DNA of 64,000 bases from assembly GCA_964645775.1 (NCBI GenBank), contig CAZYBU010000002.1, positions 1 through 64,000 of the forward strand, read 5' to 3'. This DNA comes from CAZYBU01 sp964645775 (GTDB lineage Bacteria > Spirochaetota > UBA4802 > UBA5550). The notes under the pieces are model-generated. The model saw nothing but the letters and a program-made list of their open reading frames with translations, was not told where the DNA came from and did no database searches. Below, one piece after another: positions 43,199 through 50,976 of this stretch. Position numbers and translations under genes: made by a program. Within the stretch, counting starts at the first letter, position 1. The number at the start of each line of letters is the position of its first letter.

Positions 43199-43987
43199 TT
43201 AACCTCCCACCCCGAAGGATCTCACCAGTTCATAGATCAGCAGGTTCCATCCATCCACCAGCACAAAAAGGATAATCTTAAATGGGAGAGATATCATGAC
43301 CGGCGGAAGCATGATCATACCCATGGCCATAAGTGCGCTGGCAACGATCATATCTATGACAATAAAGGGTATAAACAGGAATATCCCTATCTCGAAGGCT
43401 TTCTTCAGTTCGCTTATCATGAAGGCGGGGATGAGGCAATAGGTCGGCACATCGTCCTGGTTCTGCGGACGCTCGATCTTGGCCATATTGACAAAAAGAG
43501 CGATATCCTTCTCCCGTGTCTGCCTGAACATAAAGGTCCGTAGAGGCGCTATCCCTTTCTCAAAAAACTCTTCACTGTCGATCTTTCCCTCCATATAGGG
43601 CTGAAGAGCCTTTTCATTCATTTCTGTAAAGGTAGGAGCCATGATAAAAATGGTTATGAAAATAGCAAGACCCACGATCACCTGGTTGGGAGGCATCTGC
43701 TGCAGGGAGAGGGCCCTTTTCACGAAATCGAGGACAATTACGACCCGGGTAAACGAAGTCATCATGATAAGTATGGAGGGCGCCAGGGTAAGCAGAGTTA
43801 TAAGAAAGAGTATCTGCAGGGAAAGGGCTACCTCCCGGGGGCCCTGTGCCTCGGTTATATCAAAGGCGATTTTCGGAATAGGCATACGTACACCGCCCAC
43901 GTCCTGGGCGAAAAGTATGGCCGGAATAGATAGGAATATCAGAATAAATGAGTAACGAAGAAGCCTGTTATTCATCTGAGCCTCCAT
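43199..43987 (-). CDS. fliP: Flagellar export protein FliP
   Basis: FliP is the main subunit of the export-gate channel. The 262-residue protein has a cleavable signal peptide (about 1-28, ending LFAQD), then four membrane helices. LAPSILIMMTSFTRVVIVLDFVKRAL and PPNQVIVGLAIFITIFIM are the family motifs, and the C-terminal ASALMAMGMIMLPP lies in the last helices. It overlaps fliO by 20 bp. Confidence 0.95.
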   Translation of the reverse strand: MEAQMNNRLLRYSFILIFLSIPAILFAQDVGGVRMPIPKIAFDITEAQGPREVALSLQILFLITLLTLAPSILIMMTSFTRVVIVLDFVKRALSLQQMPPNQVIVGLAIFITIFIMAPTFTEMNEKALQPYMEGKIDSEEFFEKGIAPLRTFMFRQTREKDIALFVNMAKIERPQNQDDVPTYCLIPAFMISELKKAFEIGIFLFIPFIVIDMIVASALMAMGMIMLPPVMISLPFKIILFVLVDGWNLLIYELVRSFGVGG

Positions 43988-44690
43988 TTAGTCCCCGTAG
44001 CCTGTTCTTCTGGCGCTCAAGGTAAGAGAGATCAACCTGCTCCCCTTCGGAGAAGCCGGTAACGCCCGGTTCACTTTTGTCCCTTGACTGAACTTTGTTC
44101 ATCAGGTTCCCCAGATGACGACCTACCCATTCACTGAAGTCCTTACGCTCGGCCGGCGCCCGGGAACTCATGAGCCGAATACGGTCCTTCTCCTCGTCAT
44201 CCGTTATTTCCGTTATGAGATTTATGCTGTTATCCGCGATACCTATAACAAGGACCTTTCCGGCCAGGTCTATGACCTGCAGATATTTATTCTGCCCAAT
44301 TGGAACAATAGCCAGGACCGTAGAGACATCCCCTCCGACGGCCGGGAAACCGATCTTTTTTGTGACAAAGCGATAGAAGAAGAGGAACCCGACAATCAAA
44401 AGTCCCACCACGAGGAAGGTCTTAAAGACCAGGGAGAGATAGGAGTCTCCCTCTTCCTGGGGACGGAAATCCTTCTCCGTGTACTCCTTTGACATGAGCC
44501 CCGTACCGGTATCTTTCTTTTCATCCTCTCCATCTTCAGGCGCAGGAGAATCCCCTTTATCCAGGCTGACATTTTTTTCATTTTTCGGGGCATCATCCTT
44601 TTCAGCCCCATAAGAAGATGGGGCAAAGGAAACGACAAGCATACCGGCAATGATAAGGGAAAAGAACGTTTGAAAGGGATACGGTCGCAT
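43968..44690 (-). CDS. fliO: Flagellar biosynthesis protein FliO (FliZ-like)
   Basis: This is about 240 residues from ATG 44690 (GGAG six bases upstream). It has a signal peptide (about 1-28, SSYGAE), a periplasmic acidic linker and one membrane helix (about 86-108, LVFKTFLVVGLLIVGFLFFYRF). The cytoplasmic FliO domain follows (VLAIVPIGQNKYLQVIDLAGKVLVIGIADNSI). FliO stabilises the FliP assembly. The signal peptide plus linker is the FliZ form seen in Gram-positives and spirochaetes. It follows fliY after a 126-bp gap. Confidence 0.88.
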   Translation of the reverse strand: MRPYPFQTFFSLIIAGMLVVSFAPSSYGAEKDDAPKNEKNVSLDKGDSPAPEDGEDEKKDTGTGLMSKEYTEKDFRPQEEGDSYLSLVFKTFLVVGLLIVGFLFFYRFVTKKIGFPAVGGDVSTVLAIVPIGQNKYLQVIDLAGKVLVIGIADNSINLITEITDDEEKDRIRLMSSRAPAERKDFSEWVGRHLGNLMNKVQSRDKSEPGVTGFSEGEQVDLSYLERQKNRLRGLNGGSDE

Positions 44691-44793
44691 GGTACACTCC
44701 AATCTTATGTCGCATCAGGGCCTGGTTTTTCTCTCTTCTTCCGGCCCTGCCGCCTCTCTCTATATATTATGTCTCTTTATACTATAAAGTAAC

Positions 44794-44811
44794 AGCCGGG
44801 ATCACCCGGCT
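44794..44811 (-). terminator. Hairpin between fliY and fliO
   Basis: The 7-bp stem AGCCGGG/CCCGGCT with a 4-base loop lies 6 bp past the fliY stop. The T-run that follows is weak (GTTACTTT), so it may attenuate rather than stop transcription into fliO. The rest of the gap is AT-rich. Confidence 0.5.
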
Positions 44812-44816
44812 TTACC

Positions 44817-45881
44817 CTACTGCTGCTGAAAACTCGACAATCGGTCTGCCGGACTGACGATATCCGTTACCCGGACACCGAAATTTTCATCGATAACAAC
44901 GACCTCACCCTTTGCGATGAGCTTGCCGTTCACCAGAAGATCGACCGGCTCACCGGCAAGTTTGTCCAGCTCAATAATGGAGCCCTCCCCCAGTCCAAGG
45001 ATATCCTGAACAAGCTGCTTGGTGCGCCCCAGCTCAACGGTCAGGGTCATCTCCACATCGAGCAGAAGAGATATGTTTCCGGCCTGCTGTGGAGGTATCC
45101 CCTCGTCAAGAGGCGGGAACTGCACCGGGCTTATACCCACCTGAGGCTGCTGCTGGAGCTGCTGGCCTCCACCTCCTCCCTGGGAGGGCTGACCCCCCTG
45201 ACCTCCTCCCTGGGACATGCTTTTACCAAGTGTCACATCCATAAAATGGTAGAGCTTTGATGAGAGTATTCCATCAATGATAAAATCATAGGTGACTCTG
45301 AGAACTTCACCTCCCGGCAACTGGAGTTCGTTGCCGCTGGAAGCCATGGAAAGTGTGGCCGGGGTCGTGGATATTCCACCTCCCATCTTGTTCCCTATCT
45401 GTGTTGCCAGGGATGACAGCAGCTGATTCGTAAACTCCTGAATCGTGCTCTGATGAGCGTCGGAGAGTTCAGCCGGAGGCGCGCCGGACTCGTCCCCCAT
45501 CATAAGGGAAGAGACGGACCCCGCGTCATTACTCGTAAAGACGACCAGGTTTTTTCCGGAAACGGCTCCGCTGTAATCCATGGAGACCTGAACATACTGC
45601 TCAGCCATTTCTCCCTTAAAAGCGTCCGCCGGTTTTACCTCTAAGACCGGATTCGATATCTGGACATTGTTCCCTCCGAGATACCCGCTGAGAGAGGGGG
45701 CCACCATGCTGATGGCGCTTCCGAGGACAGACTGAATAGCTCCATGCTCCTGAGAAGAGAGAGCTCCACCTCCGCCGGCCTGACCCGCAGGAGCGCCCTG
45801 GCCACCCGCGGGCGTGAGCATGTCATCGGCACCCTGAAGCAGGGCATCTATTTCATCTTGGGATAAGGAGCCATCACCCAT
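44817..45881 (-). CDS. fliY: Flagellar motor switch protein FliY (FliN with CheC-like domain)
   Basis: The 354-residue protein has three parts. An N-terminal LSQDEIDALLQG motif of the kind that binds CheY-P comes first. A CheC-like domain follows (about 45-215, with EFTNQLLSSLATQIGNKMGG). After a Gln/Gly-rich linker, the C-terminal SpoA/FliN domain (about 265-345) has LLLDVEMTLTVELGRT and GSIIELDKLAGEPVDLLVNG. It forms the cytoplasmic C-ring that sets rotation sense. It lies directly after fliL. A fliM gene, usually between the two, is absent. Confidence 0.92.
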   Translation of the reverse strand: MGDGSLSQDEIDALLQGADDMLTPAGGQGAPAGQAGGGGALSSQEHGAIQSVLGSAISMVAPSLSGYLGGNNVQISNPVLEVKPADAFKGEMAEQYVQVSMDYSGAVSGKNLVVFTSNDAGSVSSLMMGDESGAPPAELSDAHQSTIQEFTNQLLSSLATQIGNKMGGGISTTPATLSMASSGNELQLPGGEVLRVTYDFIIDGILSSKLYHFMDVTLGKSMSQGGGQGGQPSQGGGGGQQLQQQPQVGISPVQFPPLDEGIPPQQAGNISLLLDVEMTLTVELGRTKQLVQDILGLGEGSIIELDKLAGEPVDLLVNGKLIAKGEVVVIDENFGVRVTDIVSPADRLSSFQQQ

Positions 45882-45904
45882 AGGTTCCTCCAGTCAGATT
45901 TTAA

Positions 45905-46435
45905 TCAGTTAACCACAAATTCCTTAAAATAGACTTCCTTAATCTTTCCAGAAATCAGGATAACGTTCACGTGCGCCTTTATCTCTTCCGCCAGGGCCAC
46001 GGCATCGGTGACCGAATCGAGTTCCTCATACGACTTACCCTGGAGAATAATATTTATGATATGCTGAATCTGGTCACGTCTTTGCACCAGCTCGGTATTC
46101 AGCTTCTGATCATGCTTGTATGCCAGAGCAATCTTCATCTTTACAAAATGCGGCTCCGCGTCGGTGGTCGCCTTGGAAAACTCCGGCAATTCATAACTGC
46201 TTAGAGGCGGAGGCGGCGGAGCCGAAACAATGTCCTGGCTTTTTCTGTAACTCCTCTCCTGTACGTTCTTGGATACAAGGTACGATATACCCACAACAAG
46301 TACAAGTACGAGGATACCTCCTGCCACATAGAGCAGAATACGGATTATCTTCGAGGTACTCGAATCACCCGACGGTTCTTCCGACGGAGCACCCGACTCC
46401 TCATCCTCCGCCATTACATCTTCTTCATCACCCAT
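45905..46435 (-). CDS. fliL: Flagellar basal body protein FliL
   Basis: The 176-residue protein has an acidic N-terminal tail, one membrane helix (about 31-51, ILLYVAGGILVLVLVVGISYLV) and a periplasmic domain that ends in IKEVYFKEFVVN, the FliL C-terminal type. FliL surrounds the stator and tunes motor torque. A good promoter lies just upstream at 46494-46523, so fliL and the genes after it can be expressed apart from motAB. The start is ATG 46435; ATG at residue 8 is possible. Confidence 0.9.
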   Translation of the reverse strand: MGDEEDVMAEDEESGAPSEEPSGDSSTSKIIRILLYVAGGILVLVLVVGISYLVSKNVQERSYRKSQDIVSAPPPPPLSSYELPEFSKATTDAEPHFVKMKIALAYKHDQKLNTELVQRRDQIQHIINIILQGKSYEELDSVTDAVALAEEIKAHVNVILISGKIKEVYFKEFVVN

Positions 46436-46493
46436 GATCCGTCACCCGCCTGTTTTTTTGCACGTCCCACAAGAGAACAGACTCTTATGTGAC

Positions 46494-46523
46494 ATAATAT
46501 GAACATTCCTTATCTGTTGTCAA
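46494..46523 (-). promoter_or_regulatory. Strong sigma-70-type promoter before fliL
   Basis: A perfect TTGACA (46518-46523) and TATTAT (46494-46499, 5 of 6) are 18 bp apart in the 113-bp motB-fliL gap, about 58 bp before the fliL start. This would start the fliL-fliY-fliO-export transcript separately from motAB. Confidence 0.65.
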
Positions 46524-46548
46524 TACATTTATGAATGCCATGTTCAGT

Positions 46549-47331
46549 CTATCTCCATTCCTCATCGGGAAGAGGCCCCTCGATCTTTTTATGGGTCGAT
46601 TCTGTCATCGACTTGTCCCGGAGAATAACTATATCCACCCGACGGTTATAGGCCCTCCCTTCTGGCGTATCATTTTCCCCAAGGGGACGGGTTTCACCAA
46701 AGGCCACGGCCGAGAGCCTTTTATCCCGCACATCCTCCTCTTCGGCGAGATAACGAAGCACATTTACAGCCCGGGCGGAGGAGAGTTCCCAGTTGCTCTC
46801 GTATCCCTTCTCCCGACTCTGAACGGTGACCGGGGTATTGTCCGTGTGTCCCTCGATCCGAACGTAGTTGGGTACAGCTTCAATCACATTGGCCACCTTT
46901 TCAAGTACCGGTCGTATCTCCTCTTTCAGGGCGGCGCTTCCCTTATCAAAGAAATTGTCTCCCGTAAGGGTAATGACAAGACCACGTTCATCCTCGGTGA
47001 CCCTTACCTTCTTCGTGGCGATCTCCGGTTTAAATATGGAGATAGCTTTTTCCAGGCTTTTAGCCAGGGAGCGACCGACGGTCTCGGAGGGAAGATTCAG
47101 CATATTCATGCCCATCTCCTCCAACCGCCCGGGAGAAATAGAGTGTCCTCCCTCCAGCATTCCGAGTGAACCCCGGAAAGAGGAGAGAACGAGATAGAAG
47201 TCTTTGCCCTCAATCTCCGCAAAGCTGACTAAAACGATAAAGAAGGTCAGCAGGAGGGTGGTCATATCACTCCATGAGACCATCCATCCCGGGGCCCCCT
47301 TGGGGCATTTTTTTTCTTTGTTGACCGCCAT
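46549..47331 (-). CDS. motB: Flagellar stator protein MotB
   Basis: MotB anchors the stator to peptidoglycan. The 260-residue protein has a short basic N-terminus, one membrane helix with the proton- or ion-binding Asp (WSDMTTLLLTFFIVLVSFAE, about residue 22), a plug region and a C-terminal OmpA-like domain (IEGHTDNTPV, NWELSSARAVNVL). It overlaps motA by one base. Use of H+ or Na+ is not decided by eye. Confidence 0.95.
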   Translation of the reverse strand: MAVNKEKKCPKGAPGWMVSWSDMTTLLLTFFIVLVSFAEIEGKDFYLVLSSFRGSLGMLEGGHSISPGRLEEMGMNMLNLPSETVGRSLAKSLEKAISIFKPEIATKKVRVTEDERGLVITLTGDNFFDKGSAALKEEIRPVLEKVANVIEAVPNYVRIEGHTDNTPVTVQSREKGYESNWELSSARAVNVLRYLAEEEDVRDKRLSAVAFGETRPLGENDTPEGRAYNRRVDIVILRDKSMTESTHKKIEGPLPDEEWR

Positions 47332-48110
47332 CAGTCTCCAACTTCCTGGGTGATCTCCTCCCTCTGTGAAGGATCAAGAAAGGCTATCAGCTTATCACGT
47401 ACAATCCTCGGGTTATCCCCTGACTGGATGGCCAGTGTCCCTTCAATCATAATCAGTTTAATCAACATCTCTTCTTTGTTACGGGTATCAAGCTTGTTCG
47501 CTACGGGAGAAAAGACCGCGTTCGCGAGTATGGCTCCGTAGAGAGTGGTGATAAGAGCGGTCGACATACCGGGACCGATAGCCGATTTGTCTTCCAGATT
47601 GACCATCATCATAATAAGTCCCATAAGGGTCCCGATCATACCGAAGGCTGGGGCAAAGAGGGCCCAGTCATCGAATATCTTCTTACCCTTGTCATGCCGT
47701 TCCATAACATACTGCAGTTCGGTCTCCATGACCCTTCTTACAAGTTCCGGGTCCGTACCGTCGACGACAAGCTGGATCCCCTTCTTTAAAAATTCATCGT
47801 CCAGTTCATCCAGATCATCCTCAAGAGCCAGGAGACCTTCCCGCCGCGCTTTCTCGGAGAAGGAGACAAGGGTAACAATCATGTCCTTGGCATTGAAATC
47901 GGGCGAGAAGAAGGCGTTGCGGGCGATATTCTGGATACCGAATATGTAGGTCAGGTCATTCGACGCGAAGAGAGCCGCCGTGGAGCCCCCAATTGTAATC
48001 ATCATGGAAGGCGGATCTACAAAGAGAAGAACACTCGATCCGGCGAAGATAATCCCCAGGATCAGAAAAACAAAGGCGGCTATTATACCGATTATGGTTG
48101 ATAAATCCAT
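47331..48110 (-). CDS. motA: Flagellar stator protein MotA
   Basis: The 259-residue protein has four membrane helices (the first two near 5-25 and 30-50, the last two near 150-195). A large cytoplasmic loop includes ARREGLLALEDDLDELDDEFLKKG and the FAPAFGMIGTLMGLIMM region. It forms the ion channel with MotB. It is the first gene after the STAS-flbD part of the operon, with a possible sigma-28-like -10 box upstream. Confidence 0.95.
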   Translation of the reverse strand: MDLSTIIGIIAAFVFLILGIIFAGSSVLLFVDPPSMMITIGGSTAALFASNDLTYIFGIQNIARNAFFSPDFNAKDMIVTLVSFSEKARREGLLALEDDLDELDDEFLKKGIQLVVDGTDPELVRRVMETELQYVMERHDKGKKIFDDWALFAPAFGMIGTLMGLIMMMVNLEDKSAIGPGMSTALITTLYGAILANAVFSPVANKLDTRNKEEMLIKLIMIEGTLAIQSGDNPRIVRDKLIAFLDPSQREEITQEVGD

Positions 48111-48172
48111 TAATTACCCCGACTGATTCACCACGTGTGCATGATCATAAGACAGTCATTGTCCTGATATTA

Positions 48173-48180
48173 TTTTCGGC
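48173..48180 (-). promoter_or_regulatory. Possible sigma-28 -10 box before motA
   Basis: GCCGAAAA on the minus strand (7 of 8 to GCCGATAA) lies 63 bp before motA. The expected TAAA at -35 is poor (TTTA or TTAT at the right distance), so this is a weak candidate. Confidence 0.3.
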
Positions 48181-48220
48181 ATTTGTTTCATTTGAATAAA
48201 ACAGCTTAGAGAAAAAAGAC

Positions 48221-48565
48221 CTACTTCTGCAGATAGCGACTGGTGAACTGTTCTTCTGTCATGGTAGTAAAAAAATTATTCAGCTTGGCCGTTTCAAAAA
48301 CCATCTGCACCGTTTCGCTCAGATTATAGAATACCAGATCGATATCCCACTGTCCAGCCTGGTTCAGAAACTTGACCAGAATACCGATGGCGGAAGAATC
48401 CATGAACTCAATTTCACCGCAGTCAAAGGCAACCACTCTGGGATTTTTCTGGACAAAGCTATTCCAGATATCCTCAACCTCCGACGTGTTTTCCAGATAA
48501 AATTCACCGGAAATCTGAATAATAGCCACATCAGGATAGGGTTGCTTTGTTTCAACAAAACTCAT
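48221..48565 (-). CDS. STAS-domain protein of the flagellar cluster
   Basis: The protein has 114 residues, a single STAS domain with the Ser-containing loop EFMDSSAIGILVKFL at about residue 56-60. It resembles anti-sigma antagonists. It lies between flbD and motA, which is unusual, so it may tie motility to a partner-switching pathway with the RsbU-type phosphatase at 1642-2748. No kinase is found beside it. Whether it acts on a sigma factor or on the motor is unknown. Confidence 0.85.
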   Translation of the reverse strand: MSFVETKQPYPDVAIIQISGEFYLENTSEVEDIWNSFVQKNPRVVAFDCGEIEFMDSSAIGILVKFLNQAGQWDIDLVFYNLSETVQMVFETAKLNNFFTTMTEEQFTSRYLQK

Positions 48566-48628
48566 CGGCTCACCAGATAATAGTATTCCTGATCAGATGC
48601 AGAATCATCCATTATTGTCAACTTCTTT

Positions 48629-48847
48629 CTAAGGATCACCCGGTCTCTCCCGCTTATGATACTTATCCTCAATGGTTCTGTTCTGAAACTCGATCACTCT
48701 TGCGATGATCTCTTCAGCGCTCTCCTCCACCAGATAGACACGGTCATTGGTCAGGGTAATCGTCGTATCCGGAGACTCCTCTATCCGTTCGATATGATGG
48801 GCGTTTAAAAAGAACTCCTTTCCGCTCAGTTTATGCAGGTATATCAT
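48629..48847 (-). CDS. flbD: Flagellar protein FlbD
   Basis: This 72-residue protein is of the small FlbD/SwrD family: MIYLHKLSGKEFFLNAHHIERIEESPDTTITLTNDRVYLVEES. Bacillus SwrD raises flagellar power by acting on stators; the spirochaete protein normally sits before motA, as here. It overlaps the upstream DUF115 gene by 4 bp. The sequence is short but diagnostic. Confidence 0.92.
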   Translation of the reverse strand: MIYLHKLSGKEFFLNAHHIERIEESPDTTITLTNDRVYLVEESAEEIIARVIEFQNRTIEDKYHKRERPGDP

Positions 48848-49758
48848 CTCCTTCTTCTCCTCCTCACCCCTGATAATTCACGAATATGCCGTTCCGGCTC
48901 CCTGCGAAGGACAGCCGCTTCGGAACAGCCGGGCAGACTAATATCATAGACCGGAACAGAAACCGTGCGAAAAAGATCCTCCATCCATGTCTTGGCGGCC
49001 AGAAATGAGTGGTCCGTGTGGAATACCCGCTCTCCCCGTTCGACCCTGTAATGGCTGTGCATGCGCACAAGGCTTCGATCCCACGATTCAACGGTCCTGA
49101 AACGGTTACCTCCGTTTACAGCCCTTTCCAGGGGAACAGAACCGCGGACATAGTACCGGTCTGAAAATCCCAGGTCATTACCCGCCAGGGTCAGGCTCCG
49201 GATGGGACATCCCAGAGCCAGGGCGGCCCCCTGAGTGGTGACCGTTCCGCCTGTAGCCACGGATCCGAGATATTCTCCGGCTTTATCCCGGAGGTTCCGG
49301 AAAAAGGGATCATCCAGCATCCAGTTATAAAAGAGGACATCCCCCCGCCACTGCCTCAGAGTACTGTGGGACATGCAGCTGAATGCCAGGAGCCTGCTCT
49401 CCTCTGTTCTCCCCGCTTTGAAAAAAGGGACCGGTGTGGTTTCACAGGATATGACAAAATCAGGCACAATACCCCGGGTCACCAGAGGGACCCAGGCCAT
49501 GTCCACCGCCAGTATAATAAAGTCGATCCTCTCCCGGACGGTGGCCAGAGATGGCAGCGCGTCCTCAAGACTCGGTCCCGCTCCCACAAGGATGACATGC
49601 CTGCCCGCCAGCCTCTCCACGATCTTTTTCACTCCCCCCCGTTCCCGGATCATCGGAAGGTTTTTCCTGAGATTGCTCTCCAGGGCCCGGGCCCTCTCAC
49701 CGGTCATTCCCCGGTTCAGCCGTTCATAGAGGTACTCTTTCTGAACAGATCCATTCAT
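48844..49758 (-). CDS. DUF115 motility-associated (Maf-type) putative glycosyltransferase
   Basis: The 304-residue protein matches the DUF115/MAF_flag10 family: GRHVILVGAGPSLEDAL, DFIILAVDMAWVPLVTRGIVPDFVISCE and a GGTVTTQGAALAL segment. Relatives in Campylobacter and Aeromonas add nonulosonic-type sugars to flagellins, while archaeal ones are pterin kinases (MptE). Its place at the head of the flagellar operon favours a flagellin glycosylation role. It ends in a basic Arg run. There are no membrane helices. Confidence 0.82.
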   Translation of the reverse strand: MNGSVQKEYLYERLNRGMTGERARALESNLRKNLPMIRERGGVKKIVERLAGRHVILVGAGPSLEDALPSLATVRERIDFIILAVDMAWVPLVTRGIVPDFVISCETTPVPFFKAGRTEESRLLAFSCMSHSTLRQWRGDVLFYNWMLDDPFFRNLRDKAGEYLGSVATGGTVTTQGAALALGCPIRSLTLAGNDLGFSDRYYVRGSVPLERAVNGGNRFRTVESWDRSLVRMHSHYRVERGERVFHTDHSFLAAKTWMEDLFRTVSVPVYDISLPGCSEAAVLRREPERHIRELSGVRRRRRR

Positions 49759-49844
49759 GATATCATCATCCTTTCCGCAGCTGACTTCGTAAAGCGGAAA
49801 TTATGGATTGACCCTCAGCCATCCGGTTAAAGTATGGAAAGGTC

Positions 49845-50282
49845 ATGAATAACAACCTTGTCGAGGAACATATCTCTCGATCACCCGAAGAGACCCTTTC
49901 CCTGGGAGAGGAACTGGGCAAAAAGGCAATACCGGGATCGATTATTACCCTTTCCGGGGACCTGGGAAGCGGCAAAACACTCCTGACCCGGGGTATAGCC
50001 CGGGGAATGGGAATCCGGGAAGATATTACCAGTCCCTCATTTTCCCTGCTTGAAGAGTATAAAGGCGCCCCTCCCCTTTATCACTTCGATCTTTATCGTA
50101 TAAGCGGCCCCAGGGAACTGGACAACCTTTTTTTCGAGGAGTACTGGGAGAGCGGCGGGGTATCCGTAATCGAATGGCCGGAGCGATGCGGTGACTCGAT
50201 ACCGGATCACGCCATAAACGTTACCATGGAATACCTGGACGATACCGTGAGGAAGATACGAATTGAATATCCTTCTACTTGA
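49845..50282 (+). CDS. tsaE: tRNA threonylcarbamoyladenosine biosynthesis ATPase TsaE
   Basis: TsaE is the ATPase of the TsaBDE complex that makes t6A37 in tRNA. The 145-residue protein has the P-loop LSGDLGSGKTLLTRGIARG, SPSFSLLEEY, HFDLYRI and IEWPERCG. It overlaps tsaB by 20 bp, so both partners are made together. The gene is divergent from the DUF115 gene, with an 86-bp gap that may hold promoters. Confidence 0.95.
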   Translation: MNNNLVEEHISRSPEETLSLGEELGKKAIPGSIITLSGDLGSGKTLLTRGIARGMGIREDITSPSFSLLEEYKGAPPLYHFDLYRISGPRELDNLFFEEYWESGGVSVIEWPERCGDSIPDHAINVTMEYLDDTVRKIRIEYPST

Positions 50283-50949
50283 CACTTCGACGGAACTGGA
50301 AATCGTCGCCCTGGAGATGAACGGCCGCGTCTTTGACATGACGGGAGAGGTGGAGGTATCCCATTCCCGGACACTTTTTGAAAGAATTGATAATTGCCTC
50401 AGGTCGGCATCAATAAATATCAGGGAGGTGGACCTTTTTGCCGTGGGCCTGGGACCCGGATCCTTTACCGGCATCCGGATCGCCGTTTCCACGGCACGTA
50501 TGCTTGCCCGTGTCAACGAAGCGGCCCTGGTGGGCCTGGAAAGCCAGGAACTCTTCGCCCGGGGCGCGCCCCATGACCATGATCAGATATTGGTGGCCTT
50601 TGACGCCCGGAAGAAAAGGGTGTTCGGCGCGCTCTACCTCAGGGAGAAAGGGATCCTCAGGGAAATCATTTCCCCGGGCGATTACACCATGGAAGAGCTG
50701 TGCCGCAATATAGACAGGGAGAAGAGCTGCCTGGCCCTGGGAAACGGCGCACTCCTGTATCGAGATGTCCTGGAGGCAGGTTCTCCCGCGGCTGAGATTC
50801 ACCATCCCTTTCGTCCCGATCTGGCAGATGTCTTCGCAAAGGTCCGCGAGATTTTCAGGCAGGATGGAGAAGCCGCCCGGGACGTAACCCGGGTCCTCCC
50901 CCGTTACAGGAGAAAATCGGACGCTGAGATAATGAAAGAAAAGAGATAA
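50263..50949 (+). CDS. tsaB: tRNA t6A biosynthesis protein TsaB
   Basis: TsaB is the inactive paralogue of TsaD that scaffolds the t6A complex. The 228-residue protein has the ASKHA-fold start LLLDTSTELEIVAL and VGLGPGSFTGIRIAVSTARMLA. The start is TTG at 50263, with GAGGAAG nearby and a 20-bp overlap with tsaE. The C-terminal region is typical. The convergent PilZ gene ends 27 bp past its stop. Confidence 0.93.
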   Translation: MNILLLDTSTELEIVALEMNGRVFDMTGEVEVSHSRTLFERIDNCLRSASINIREVDLFAVGLGPGSFTGIRIAVSTARMLARVNEAALVGLESQELFARGAPHDHDQILVAFDARKKRVFGALYLREKGILREIISPGDYTMEELCRNIDREKSCLALGNGALLYRDVLEAGSPAAEIHHPFRPDLADVFAKVREIFRQDGEAARDVTRVLPRYRRKSDAEIMKEKR

Positions 50950-50976
50950 ACTCCGGGCAATGAACCTGAGATGATC

